NCBI RefSeq assembly: GCF_030063135.1 | Contig: NZ_JASISO010000044.1 | Coordinates: 1 to 64,000, forward strand | DNA: 64,000 bases | DNA from: Streptomyces sp. G-G2 | Lineage (GTDB): Bacteria > Actinomycetota > Actinomycetes > Streptomycetales > Streptomycetaceae | Direction of reading: 5' to 3' | Part shown: in pieces, positions 11,556 to 19,142 of the stretch | Numbering within the stretch: the first letter of the stretch is position 1 | Layout of the letters: every line of letters begins with the position of its first letter | Notes under the pieces: generated by a model | What the model saw: only the letters and a program-made list of their open reading frames with translations | What the model was told of the DNA's origin: nothing | The model's database searches: none | Program-made: the position numbers and the translations under genes

Positions 11556-11763
11556 GGGTGGTGGCGGCCCCCGGGGGACGGCCGCCACCACCGGCCGGCG
11601 TGTCGTCGAACCAGTAGTCGCCCGCTGCCAGTGAGCCCGGGGAATCCGGGCTCACTGGCAGCTGCATGCCCGGGGCGGCGCCCGCTCCGCCGCCCGCCGG
11701 GAGCGGGCTGCTCGTGTGCGCCGTGCGCTCGGGGCGTTCGTCCCGCTCGGGGCGTTGGTCCAT
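11545..11763 (-). CDS. Small hypothetical protein, convergent with the preceding gene
   Basis: The 72-residue protein has an Arg/Glu-rich N-terminus, a Gly/Pro-rich middle and the distinctive segment GDYWFDD near residue 48. The ATG at 11763 has a good ribosome site (AGGAG, eight bases upstream), which is why I keep it. It overlaps the last 11 bases of the convergent gene, and its coding sequence contains both the terminator hairpin and the 17-bp hairpin at 11624-11662. No signal peptide or membrane segment is seen. It could still be a chance frame. Confidence 0.45.
   Translation of the reverse strand: MDQRPERDERPERTAHTSSPLPAGGGAGAAPGMQLPVSPDSPGSLAAGDYWFDDTPAGGGGRPPGAATTLRC
11557..11592 (+). 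terminator. Strong hairpin terminator
   Basis: Two bases after the stop codon, GGTGGTGGCGGCC pairs perfectly with GGCCGCCACCACC over 13 bp around a 10-base loop. It probably ends the two-gene transcript from 10379. Confidence 0.75.
11624..11662. repeat. Perfect 17-bp inverted repeat
   Basis: The arm starting GCTGCCAGTGAGCCCGG pairs perfectly with its complement across a five-base loop (GGAAT). It lies 31 bases after the preceding terminator hairpin and inside the small reverse-strand gene. It may be a second, bidirectional terminator or an mRNA structure. Confidence 0.7.
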
Positions 11764-11932
11764 GGAAGGGCTCCTGGTCGATGGGGGACCTCGGGTACGC
11801 CGACCATCCTCGCGCCCCCGTGGCCCGCCCGCACTCCGCCGACGGCGGGTACGACGGCGGCACGACGGGCCGCGTCGGCCGGACCCTGCTTTCGTGGGTC
11901 AGGACAGCGCACGTCCACCACCGGGAGCCGCC

Positions 11933-12136
11933 ATGTACGAAATGCAGGTCGGCGAGGCCGTCACCGGTACCGGGCTCGTATGGCACGTCGTCGCCCACGA
12001 CCGCCTCGCCACTCTGTGCGGGCGGCCGCTCCAGCCCGCCCGAAGCCCCGTCACCGACCATCACTGCCTGCCCTGCATGGCGTCCTTCCAGGAGCTCATG
12101 CGCGGACCTGCGGGGTCCACCGAAGCCGGTACCTGA
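11933..12136 (+). CDS. Small Streptomyces protein with a Cys/His cluster
   Basis: The protein has 67 residues beginning MYEMQVGEAVTG. A putative metal site is formed by LCGR near residue 29 and HHCLPCMASF near residue 45, giving three cysteines and neighbouring histidines. GGGAG precedes the ATG at a suitable distance. I recall proteins of this type as widespread short Streptomyces hypotheticals; no activity is known to me. Metal binding is inferred from the Cys spacing. Confidence 0.72.
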   Translation: MYEMQVGEAVTGTGLVWHVVAHDRLATLCGRPLQPARSPVTDHHCLPCMASFQELMRGPAGSTEAGT

Positions 12137-12213
12137 GCTCGGCGGCCCCGCGGCCACACCGTCCCCTCCGCGCCAGGCGCAAGACGTCGGCATCAAGATC
12201 CTCGGCGGCCCAC

Positions 12214-12380
12214 TAGTGCCGCGTCAGGCAGCCTTCGCCCCGTCGCGACGCCCCGCACGCACTCTCGCCACACCGGCCGAAAGCCCACGTACGTCCCGCA
12301 CAAGGATTTTCGGCCGACACGCCCGGAGCACGCACCGGACGCCGCTCCTCGCCGGGCAAACATTGCCTGACGCGGCACTA
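12214..12380. mobile_element. MITE-like 167-bp element with 17-bp terminal inverted repeats
   Basis: TAGTGCCGCGTCAGGCA at 12214-12230 is the exact complement of 12364-12380. CAC flanks the element on both sides (12211-12213 and 12381-12383), a possible 3-bp target duplication; alternatively the terminal TA is the duplicated target. The interior codes for nothing convincing. Size, perfect ends and lack of a transposase fit a miniature element moved in trans. With its flanks it fills the 340-base gap before the synthetase gene. Confidence 0.7.
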
Positions 12381-12477
12381 CACTGGCCGGTTGTTTGGCG
12401 CTGGACCGGAACAACCCGGGCACACCTGGGCTCCGCCCGGCGGCCCGGGCGGTTCCGGGACCGAGACGCGAGGGCCG

Positions 12478-15400
12478 ATGGCAGCCACACCTGAGCGCGG
12501 TGAGATCACTCCGCTCGACGACGGGAACCTCCCCGCAGAGCCCGAGCGGCCCGAGCGGTACGGAGCGCCGGGCGAGCCCGAGCGGTCCGGGGAGCGCGGG
12601 GATCCCGGGGGCTCCGGGAAGTCCGCCCTGTTCCGCGCCGGGGCCGCCGCCCCGCCCCGCACCCTCGTCGACATCTTCGAGGCCTCGGTGCGGGCGTACC
12701 CCGACGAACCCGCCCTGGACGACGGGACCACCCGGCTGACCTACCGGGCCCTGGCCGCCGAGGTGGAGCGCCGCAGGCGCGCCCTGGCGGCCGCAGGGGT
12801 GGGGCTCGGCGACCGCGTCGGCATACGCGTGCCGTCCGGCACCAACGAGCTGTACGCGGCGGTCCTCGCCGTACTCGCCGCGGGCGCCGCCTACGTGCCC
12901 GTCGACGCCGAGGACCCGGACGAGCGGGCCGAGCTGGTCTTCGGCGAGGCGGGCGTCCGGGCCGTGCTGGGCGCCGGACAGCGCATCGACGTCACCGGTC
13001 CCGCCGACGCGGCCACCGCCCCGGCCGCCGCGCGCCCCGGGCCCGGGCCCGGGCACGACGCGTGGATCATCTTCACCTCCGGTTCCACGGGCAAGCCCAA
13101 GGGCGTCGCCGTCACCCACCGCGGCGCCGCCGCGTTCGTGGACGCCGAGGCCGACCTGTTCCTCACCGAGGAGCCCATCGGCCCCGGCGACCGGGTGATG
13201 GCCGGGCTGTCCGTCGCCTTCGACGCCTCCTGCGAGGAGATGTGGCTGGCCTGGCGGCACGGCGCCTGCCTGGTGCCCGTCCCCCGCTCCCAGGTGCGCA
13301 GCGGCGCCGACCTCGGACCCTGGCTGGTCGACCAGGAGATCAGCGTGGTGTCCACGGTGCCGACCCTGGCCGCGCTCTGGGAGCCCGAGGACCTGGGCGA
13401 AGTACGGCTGCTGATCTTCGGTGGGGAGGCCTGCCCGCCCGAGCTGACGCAGCGCCTGGTCACCGAGGGGCGCGAGGTCTGGAACACGTACGGCCCCACC
13501 GAGGCCACCGTCGTCGCCTGCGCCGCGCTGCTGACCGGCGAGGAACCGATCAGGATCGGCCTCCCGCTGAACGGCTGGGAGCTGGCCGTGGTCGACGAGT
13601 CCGGCGAGCCCGTGCCCATGGGCGGCAGCGGCCAGCTCGTGATCGGTGGCGTCGGTCTGGCCCGCTACCTCGACCGGGACAAGGACGCCGAGAAGTACGC
13701 CCCGTTGACGTCCCTGGGCTGGCAGCGCGCCTACCGCAGCGGCGATCTGGTCCGCGCGGAACCGGAAGGGCTGGTGTTCCTCGGCCGCGGCGACGAGCAG
13801 ATCAAACTGGGCGGCCGCCGCATCGAGCTGGGCGAGGTGGACGCGGCGCTGCAGGCCCTGCCCGGCGTCGCGGGCGCGGCCGCCGCCGTCCGTACGGCGC
13901 GCAGCGGCAATCAGCTGCTCGTCGGCTACCTCGTCGTCCAGGAGGGCTGGGACCACGCGGGGGCGGTCGAGCGGCTGCGCGCCGAGCTGCCCGCCGCCCT
14001 CGTGCCGCTGCTCGCTCCGGTCGACGAGCTGCCGACCCGGACCTCGGGCAAGGTGGACCGGGGCGCGCTGCCCTGGCCGCTGCCCGCCCTGGAGACCACC
14101 GGCCCCACCGAGGAGCTGTACGGCACCGAGGCCTGGCTCGCCGAGCAGTGGAGCGAGACCCTCGGCGTGACGGTCGGCGGCGCCGCCGACGACTTCTTCG
14201 CGATCGGCGGCAACAGCCTCGCCGCCGCCCAGCTCACCACCCGGCTGCGCACCCGCTACCCCCGCGCGGCCGTCCTCGACATCTACCAGCAGCCCACGCT
14301 GCGCAAGCTGGCCCGGCGGCTGGAGAAGTCCGTACGGGACGACGGCGCGGCCCGGACCGTCGCGCCGGTGCCGCTGCGGGCCAAGGTGATCCAGTCCCTC
14401 CTGCTGCTCCCGCTGTTCACCCTGGTGGGGCTGCGCTGGACGGTGGCGGTACTGGCCCTGGGCAACGTACTGCACTGGTTCGGCGGCTACCCGTGGGCGC
14501 CCACCGCCTCGTGGTGGCTCGTCGCCGCCGGGGCGGCGCTGCTGTTCAGCCCGCCGGGCAGGCTGGCGATCGCGGCGGGCGGCGCGCGCCTGCTGCTGCG
14601 CGGGGTGAGGGCGGGCCGCTACCCGCGCGGCGGGAGCGTGCACCTGCGGCTGTGGACGGCCGAGCGGCTCGCCGAGTACGTCGGCGCGACCTCGCTCAGC
14701 GGTTCCTGGCTGGAGCGGTACGCGCGGGCCCTCGGCGCGAAGATCGGCCCCGAGGTGGACCTGCACGCGCTGCCCCCGGTCACGGGCATGCTCAAGCTCG
14801 GCCGCGGCTGCGCCGTGGAATCCGAGGTGGACCTCTCCGGGCACTGGCTGGACGGGGACCGGCTGGAGATCGGCCCCGTCAAGGTCGGTGCGGGCGCGGT
14901 CGTCGGCACGCGCAGCCTGCTCTTCCCCGGGGCGCGGGTCGGCAAGCGGGCCGAGGTGGCCCCCGGCTCCGCCGTGGTGGGTCAGGTACCGACCGGCCAG
15001 CGCTGGGCGGGAGCGCCCGCCACCAAACTCGGCAAGGCCAAGCGCAACTGGCCCAAGGAGCGGCCGCCCCGTCCGGTCGGCTGGCGCGCCGCGTACGGGG
15101 CGGCCGGTTTCGGCCTCAGCGCCCTGCCCGTGCTCGCCGGCCTGCCCGCCCTGCTCGTCGCGGGCCGGTTCGTACCCGCCGGGGCCGGGGCGGCCGAGGC
15201 GCTGCGGGGGGCACTGCTCGCCGTGGTGCCGGGGGCGCTGGCCTTCGGGTTCGCGTACGCGCTGCTGCTGCTGGTCTCCGTACGCCTGCTCAGCCTCGGT
15301 CTGCGTACGGGCGTCCATCCCACGCACAGCAGGATCGGCTGGCAGGCCTGGACGGTCACCCAGCTGATGGACCTGTCCCGGGAGACGCTGTTCCCGCTGT

Positions 15401-16467
15401 ACGCCGGGCTGATCACCCCGGTGTGGCTGCGGCTGCTCGGCATGCGGATCGGCCGGGGCGCGGAGGTGTCCACCGTGCTGGCGCTGCCGAGCCTCACGAC
15501 GGTGGGCGAGGGCGCGTTCCTCGCCGACGACACCCTGACCGCGCCGTACGAACTGGGCGGCGGCTGGATGCGGATCGGCCACTCCGAGATCGGCCGCCGG
15601 GCGTTCCTCGGCAACTCGGGGATGACCGCGCCGGGCCGCTCGGTGCCGGACGACGGGCTGGTCGGCGTTCTGTCCGCCACCCCGAAGAAGGCGAAGAAGG
15701 GCAGCTCGTACCTGGGTCTGCCGCCGGTCCGGCTGCCCCGCTCGGCGCCCGCCGCCGACCAGGGCCGTACGTACGACCCGCCGGCCCGGCTGCTGTGGGC
15801 GCGGGGTCTGGTGGAGCTGTGCCGCCTCGTCCCGGTGTTCTGCTCGGTGGCGCTGGCCGTGCTGACGGCGGCGGCGCTCTGCGCGCTGACGGCGGCGGGC
15901 GGCCCGGGGATCTGGGTGGCCGCGCTGCTGTCGGGAGCGCTCCTGTTCGGCGCCGGGCTGGCGGCGTGCGTGGTCACGGTGGCCGCGAAGTGGCTGCTCG
16001 TGGGCAGGCACCGGGCCGGGGAGCACCCGCTGTGGAGCGGTTTCGTGTGGCGCAACGAGCTGGCCGACACCTTCGTCGAGGTGCTGGCCGTGCCGTGGCT
16101 GGTCGGCTCGGTGCCCGGTACTCCGGTGCTGTCCCTGTGGCTGCGCGGGCTCGGGGCGACGGTCGGCCGGGGCGTGTGGTGCGAGAGCTACTGGCTGCCG
16201 GAGACGGACCTGGTGGTGCTGGGGGACGCGGTCAGCGTCAACCGCGGCTGCGTGCTGCAGACGCACCTCTTCCACGACCGGATCTTGAGGACGGATACTG
16301 TGGTCCTCCGCGAGGGCGCCACCCTGGGCCCGGGCGGGATCGTCCTGCCCGGAAGCACGGTCGGAGCCCGCAGCACGCTGGGTCCCGCCTCGCTGGTGAT
16401 GGCGGGGGAATCCGTCCCCGGTGACACCCGTTGGCTGGGCAATCCGATCGAGGCATGGTGGACCTGA
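12478..16467 (+). CDS. Pls/PosA-family non-ribosomal peptide synthetase (homopoly-amino-acid synthetase type)
   Basis: The 1329-residue protein matches the layout of epsilon-poly-L-lysine synthetase: one adenylation domain (about 60-540), one carrier domain (Ser580 in GGNSLAAAQ), then six or so membrane segments interleaved with tandem acyltransferase-like domains rich in hexapeptide repeats. There is no conventional condensation or thioesterase domain. The A3 motif is FTSGSTGKPKG. Aligned by eye to GrsA PheA, the pocket reads D, A, E, S, I, G, T, V, V, K; acidic residues at 235 and 239 would suit a basic side chain. ATG 12478 gives the family's usual length; an in-frame start lies 29 codons upstream. 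It is followed at once by an M1 aminopeptidase. The family is confident; the monomer is inference. Confidence 0.9.
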   Translation: MAATPERGEITPLDDGNLPAEPERPERYGAPGEPERSGERGDPGGSGKSALFRAGAAAPPRTLVDIFEASVRAYPDEPALDDGTTRLTYRALAAEVERRRRALAAAGVGLGDRVGIRVPSGTNELYAAVLAVLAAGAAYVPVDAEDPDERAELVFGEAGVRAVLGAGQRIDVTGPADAATAPAAARPGPGPGHDAWIIFTSGSTGKPKGVAVTHRGAAAFVDAEADLFLTEEPIGPGDRVMAGLSVAFDASCEEMWLAWRHGACLVPVPRSQVRSGADLGPWLVDQEISVVSTVPTLAALWEPEDLGEVRLLIFGGEACPPELTQRLVTEGREVWNTYGPTEATVVACAALLTGEEPIRIGLPLNGWELAVVDESGEPVPMGGSGQLVIGGVGLARYLDRDKDAEKYAPLTSLGWQRAYRSGDLVRAEPEGLVFLGRGDEQIKLGGRRIELGEVDAALQALPGVAGAAAAVRTARSGNQLLVGYLVVQEGWDHAGAVERLRAELPAALVPLLAPVDELPTRTSGKVDRGALPWPLPALETTGPTEELYGTEAWLAEQWSETLGVTVGGAADDFFAIGGNSLAAAQLTTRLRTRYPRAAVLDIYQQPTLRKLARRLEKSVRDDGAARTVAPVPLRAKVIQSLLLLPLFTLVGLRWTVAVLALGNVLHWFGGYPWAPTASWWLVAAGAALLFSPPGRLAIAAGGARLLLRGVRAGRYPRGGSVHLRLWTAERLAEYVGATSLSGSWLERYARALGAKIGPEVDLHALPPVTGMLKLGRGCAVESEVDLSGHWLDGDRLEIGPVKVGAGAVVGTRSLLFPGARVGKRAEVAPGSAVVGQVPTGQRWAGAPATKLGKAKRNWPKERPPRPVGWRAAYGAAGFGLSALPVLAGLPALLVAGRFVPAGAGAAEALRGALLAVVPGALAFGFAYALLLLVSVRLLSLGLRTGVHPTHSRIGWQAWTVTQLMDLSRETLFPLYAGLITPVWLRLLGMRIGRGAEVSTVLALPSLTTVGEGAFLADDTLTAPYELGGGWMRIGHSEIGRRAFLGNSGMTAPGRSVPDDGLVGVLSATPKKAKKGSSYLGLPPVRLPRSAPAADQGRTYDPPARLLWARGLVELCRLVPVFCSVALAVLTAAALCALTAAGGPGIWVAALLSGALLFGAGLAACVVTVAAKWLLVGRHRAGEHPLWSGFVWRNELADTFVEVLAVPWLVGSVPGTPVLSLWLRGLGATVGRGVWCESYWLPETDLVVLGDAVSVNRGCVLQTHLFHDRILRTDTVVLREGATLGPGGIVLPGSTVGARSTLGPASLVMAGESVPGDTRWLGNPIEAWWT

Positions 16468-16508
16468 GAGGGTCCGGGCACAGCACGGCACAGGGAGCGC
16501 AAGCGGCG

Positions 16509-17951
16509 ATGAGCGGCCAGACGACAGCGGGATCGGACCCGTACTTCCCGGCCAACGGCGACTCCCGTTACCGTGTGCACCGGTACGAACTCGCTCTGGA
16601 GTACCGGCCGGGCCCCAACCGGCTGGCCGGGACGGCCCGGCTCAGCGCGATCGCCGGGCGGGCCGCGCTCGTCGAGTTCCATCTGAACCTGGCCGAGTTC
16701 AAGGTGGGCCGGGTCCTGGTGGACGGCCGGGCCACGCACTTCACCCACCGCGCCGGGAAGCTGCGCATCCGTCCGGCCAAGCCGCTGCCCGCGGGCTCGG
16801 CCTTCACGGTGGAGGTGCGCTGGGTGGGCAACCCCAAGCCGGTGCGCAGTCCTTGGGGCGGCATCGGCTGGGAGGAGCTGACCGACGGCGCGCTGGTGGC
16901 CAGCCAGCCGGTCGGCGCGCCCTCGTGGTACCCGTGCAACGACCGGCCCGCCGACAAGGCCTCCTACCACATCTCGGTCAACACCCCTTCCGCGTACACG
17001 GTGGTGGCGAGCGGGCGGCTGCTCACCCGGACCACCCGGTCCAGCACGACGACCTGGGTGTACGAGCAGTCCGCGCCCACCTCCAGCTACCTGGTCGGGC
17101 TGTCCATCGGCATGTACCAGACGGTGCTGCTCGGCGACCCGGGGCTCGACGGCGTGCCGCAGAGCGCCCACGTGCCCGCGCACCTGCTGCCCCGGTTCTC
17201 CCGCGACTTCGCCCGGCAGCCCGCCATGATGCGGCTGTTCGAGGAACTCTTCGGGCCCTACCCCTTCGGCGAGTACGCGGTGGTCGTCGCCGACGAGGAA
17301 CTCGACGTCCCGGTGGAGGCCCAGGGCCTGTCCCTGTTCGGCGCCAACCACGTGGACGGGGCACGTGGTTTCGAGCGGCTCGTCGCCCACGAGCTGGCGC
17401 ACCAGTGGTTCGGCAACAGCGTGACGATCGCCGACTGGCGGCACATCTGGCTGAACGAGGGCTTCGCGAAGTACGCCGAGTGGCTGTGGTCGGAGCGCAC
17501 CGGCGGCCGCACGGCGCACGAACACGCGTCCGCCGCGCACCGGTTGCTGGCCGCACAGCCGCAGGACCTCACGCTGGCCGACCCGGGCCGCAAGCTGATG
17601 TTCGACGACCGTCTCTATCAGCGCGGCGGGCTCACCGTGCACGCGGTCCGGTGCGCCCTGGGTGACGGCGCGTTCTTCCGCATGCTGCGCGAATGGGCCG
17701 GCGCGCACCGGCACGGAGTGGTGACCACCAGCGGCTTCACGGGTCACGTGGCCCGCTACGCGGCCGAGCCGGTGGACGGCCTGTTCGCGGCCTGGCTGTA
17801 CGAGCCGTCGCTCCCGCCACTGCCCCCGGCGCCCGTACGCACGCCCGTGCGCCCGTCGGTCCAGCCGTCGACGCCGCCTTCGGTCCCGGCGCGGCCAGGG
17901 TACCCGCCGACGAACGGCGCGGCGGCGGGCCGGAGCCGCAACTCGGCCTGA
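16509..17951 (+). CDS. M1-family zinc aminopeptidase, short form
   Basis: The 480-residue protein carries the gluzincin site H294-E-x-x-H298, eighteen residues, then E317 (HELAHQWFGN and NEGFAKYAEWL). An N-terminal beta domain precedes it. VEAQGLS replaces the usual GAMEN exopeptidase motif in a recognisable position. It lacks the long C-terminal helical domain of full aminopeptidase N. I see no signal peptide, so it is probably cytoplasmic. ATG 16509 has GGGAG upstream; an alternative start at 16455 overlaps the synthetase end. Known epsilon-poly-lysine degradation involves zinc aminopeptidases, so cleavage of the neighbouring synthetase's product is attractive but inferred. Confidence 0.9.
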   Translation: MSGQTTAGSDPYFPANGDSRYRVHRYELALEYRPGPNRLAGTARLSAIAGRAALVEFHLNLAEFKVGRVLVDGRATHFTHRAGKLRIRPAKPLPAGSAFTVEVRWVGNPKPVRSPWGGIGWEELTDGALVASQPVGAPSWYPCNDRPADKASYHISVNTPSAYTVVASGRLLTRTTRSSTTTWVYEQSAPTSSYLVGLSIGMYQTVLLGDPGLDGVPQSAHVPAHLLPRFSRDFARQPAMMRLFEELFGPYPFGEYAVVVADEELDVPVEAQGLSLFGANHVDGARGFERLVAHELAHQWFGNSVTIADWRHIWLNEGFAKYAEWLWSERTGGRTAHEHASAAHRLLAAQPQDLTLADPGRKLMFDDRLYQRGGLTVHAVRCALGDGAFFRMLREWAGAHRHGVVTTSGFTGHVARYAAEPVDGLFAAWLYEPSLPPLPPAPVRTPVRPSVQPSTPPSVPARPGYPPTNGAAAGRSRNSA

Positions 17952-17978
17952 CGGGCGCACGACTGGCCTGCGGCCCGC

Positions 17979-18344
17979 TCAGGAGCCCCCGTCGTAGTTT
18001 CCGGCTTCCACTTCGAGGGCGAGCTGCTGGAGCACCTCGATCGAGGAGAGGTCCGTACGGCCGCCGTCGTGCGCCATCGCGAGACTGGTGAAGGCCAGGC
18101 TGAATCCGGCGACCATCGTGTGCAGGGCCGGGCCCAGCGCCTCGGCGACGAGCCGGGCCACCTGCGCCGGTGAGGAGTCGGCCGGGACGCTGATCGAGGG
18201 CAGCATCTCGTTCAGCAACTGGGTGACGACCCTCGCTTCGGTCTCGGGGGTGTCGTCCTCTTCACCGGCTTCGGCTGCCCGGCGGATCTCCTGGGCCTCG
18301 GTGAGGATGCCGATGACTCGCTTGAGCACCTCTGCGCGTTCCAT
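17979..18344 (-). CDS. Small helical protein of unknown function, paralogue of the 29.5-kb protein
   Basis: The 121-residue acidic protein is mainly helical, with no signal peptide or true membrane segment. Its C-terminal half (GPALHTMVAGFSLAF, then LQQLALEVE) matches the 104-residue protein at 29553-29867 (GPVNSLINGFILAF, then LQALALRLA); LL-E-P and VP motifs upstream also align. It is convergent with the aminopeptidase, 27 bases away. The two copies define a local family whose function I do not know. The second copy is coupled to a STAS protein, hinting at a regulatory role. Confidence 0.75.
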   Translation of the reverse strand: MERAEVLKRVIGILTEAQEIRRAAEAGEEDDTPETEARVVTQLLNEMLPSISVPADSSPAQVARLVAEALGPALHTMVAGFSLAFTSLAMAHDGGRTDLSSIEVLQQLALEVEAGNYDGGS

Positions 18345-18425
18345 CTGCGGAGCCTAGCCTCCAGTCGGTCGCTGCGGGGGCCCGTTGCACCCGGTCAGTG
18401 GCGGGGGCGATGGCGGGGTTCTGTC

Positions 18426-18457
18426 GCGGGGTTCAGTGGCGGGGTTCAGTGGCGGGG
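18426..18457. repeat. Two-and-a-half copies of a 13-base tandem repeat
   Basis: GCGGGGTTCAGTG is repeated in tandem with a partial third copy. It overlaps the stop codon of the reverse-strand gene that ends at 18446. It looks like simple slippage. Confidence 0.6.
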
Positions 18458-18877
18458 GCCCTCGGTGGCCGCGGGGTGCGTGACCGGTGTGATCTTGGCG
18501 GCGTTCAGGGTGATCCGCTGGATCCGGGTCTCGTGGTTCGACGCCGTGGTGCTGGCGCCCCGCACCTGGTTCGGGGCCGCGTCGGTCAGCTCCCAGGTGG
18601 TGATCACCTCGCGGCGGACGGCGTCCGTCTCCTCGATGGAGACGGAGCGCGGTCCTCGCGGGTCCTCGGCGAGTGCCCAGGACAGGGCCTTCGGGGTGTC
18701 GGTGAGGACGCAGCCGGTGAGCGTCACCGTGAGCACCTCCCCGGGGAAGCCGCCGTCGCCCTGGGGGCCGAGACCCTGGACGTCCTCGCAGGTGAAACGT
18801 TCACCCTCGACGGTGACACGGAACTCTGTGGAGCGGGCGGCCGAGTTGCTGGTGGAGTTCATAGTGGAATCAGTCAT
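18446..18877 (-). CDS. Phage tail tube (gp19)-like protein
   Basis: The 143-residue protein has an N-terminal FRVTVEGERFTCEDVQGLG and a C-terminal ITTWELTDAAP, QRITLNAAKI. These resemble the tube-protein pattern of T4 gp19/Hcp-like proteins, in which a beta strand plus 'DGV...V.GL' opens and 'W...NAWP...E...IAHEG' closes the fold. I chose the ATG at 18877 because the domain begins right after it; the longer frame is a shadow. It is divergent from a Vps62/aerolysin-like gene. No sheath, baseplate or ATPase gene is nearby, so a complete contractile system is not encoded here. The tail-tube assignment is by eye and moderate. Confidence 0.55.
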   Translation of the reverse strand: MTDSTMNSTSNSAARSTEFRVTVEGERFTCEDVQGLGPQGDGGFPGEVLTVTLTGCVLTDTPKALSWALAEDPRGPRSVSIEETDAVRREVITTWELTDAAPNQVRGASTTASNHETRIQRITLNAAKITPVTHPAATEGPRH

Positions 18878-19142
18878 GCCGACGCGCCTGCCCACGGCCC
18901 GGCGGCCCATGCGGACCCGCCCGGACCCCGTCCAGCGGCCCGGAACTCCTGGGACTCCGTACCCGGTGCGGGAGATCCTTCGCAAGGCGCGTAATAGGCA
19001 CGAGAATGCTGAAATCCGGCCTTCCCCAGACCACTTCGGACACGCTGCGCGCCCAATTGATAGCTTTCCGTACACGAGGGGGCCGATCGCGGTCACATCT
19101 TGCGACGACCCCTGCCCGCACAGTGAGCGGAAGTGGGATTCC

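Noticed and set aside
12193..16491. A 1432-codon open frame on the reverse strand opposite the synthetase
   Set aside because: It is the antisense shadow of a GC-rich gene: Gln/Arg/Gly-rich low-complexity sequence, no domain and no ribosome site, while the forward frame has full NRPS motifs.
18426..18457. 13-base tandem repeat as a regulatory or recombination site
   Set aside because: Only two and a half units at a gene end; simple slippage explains it.
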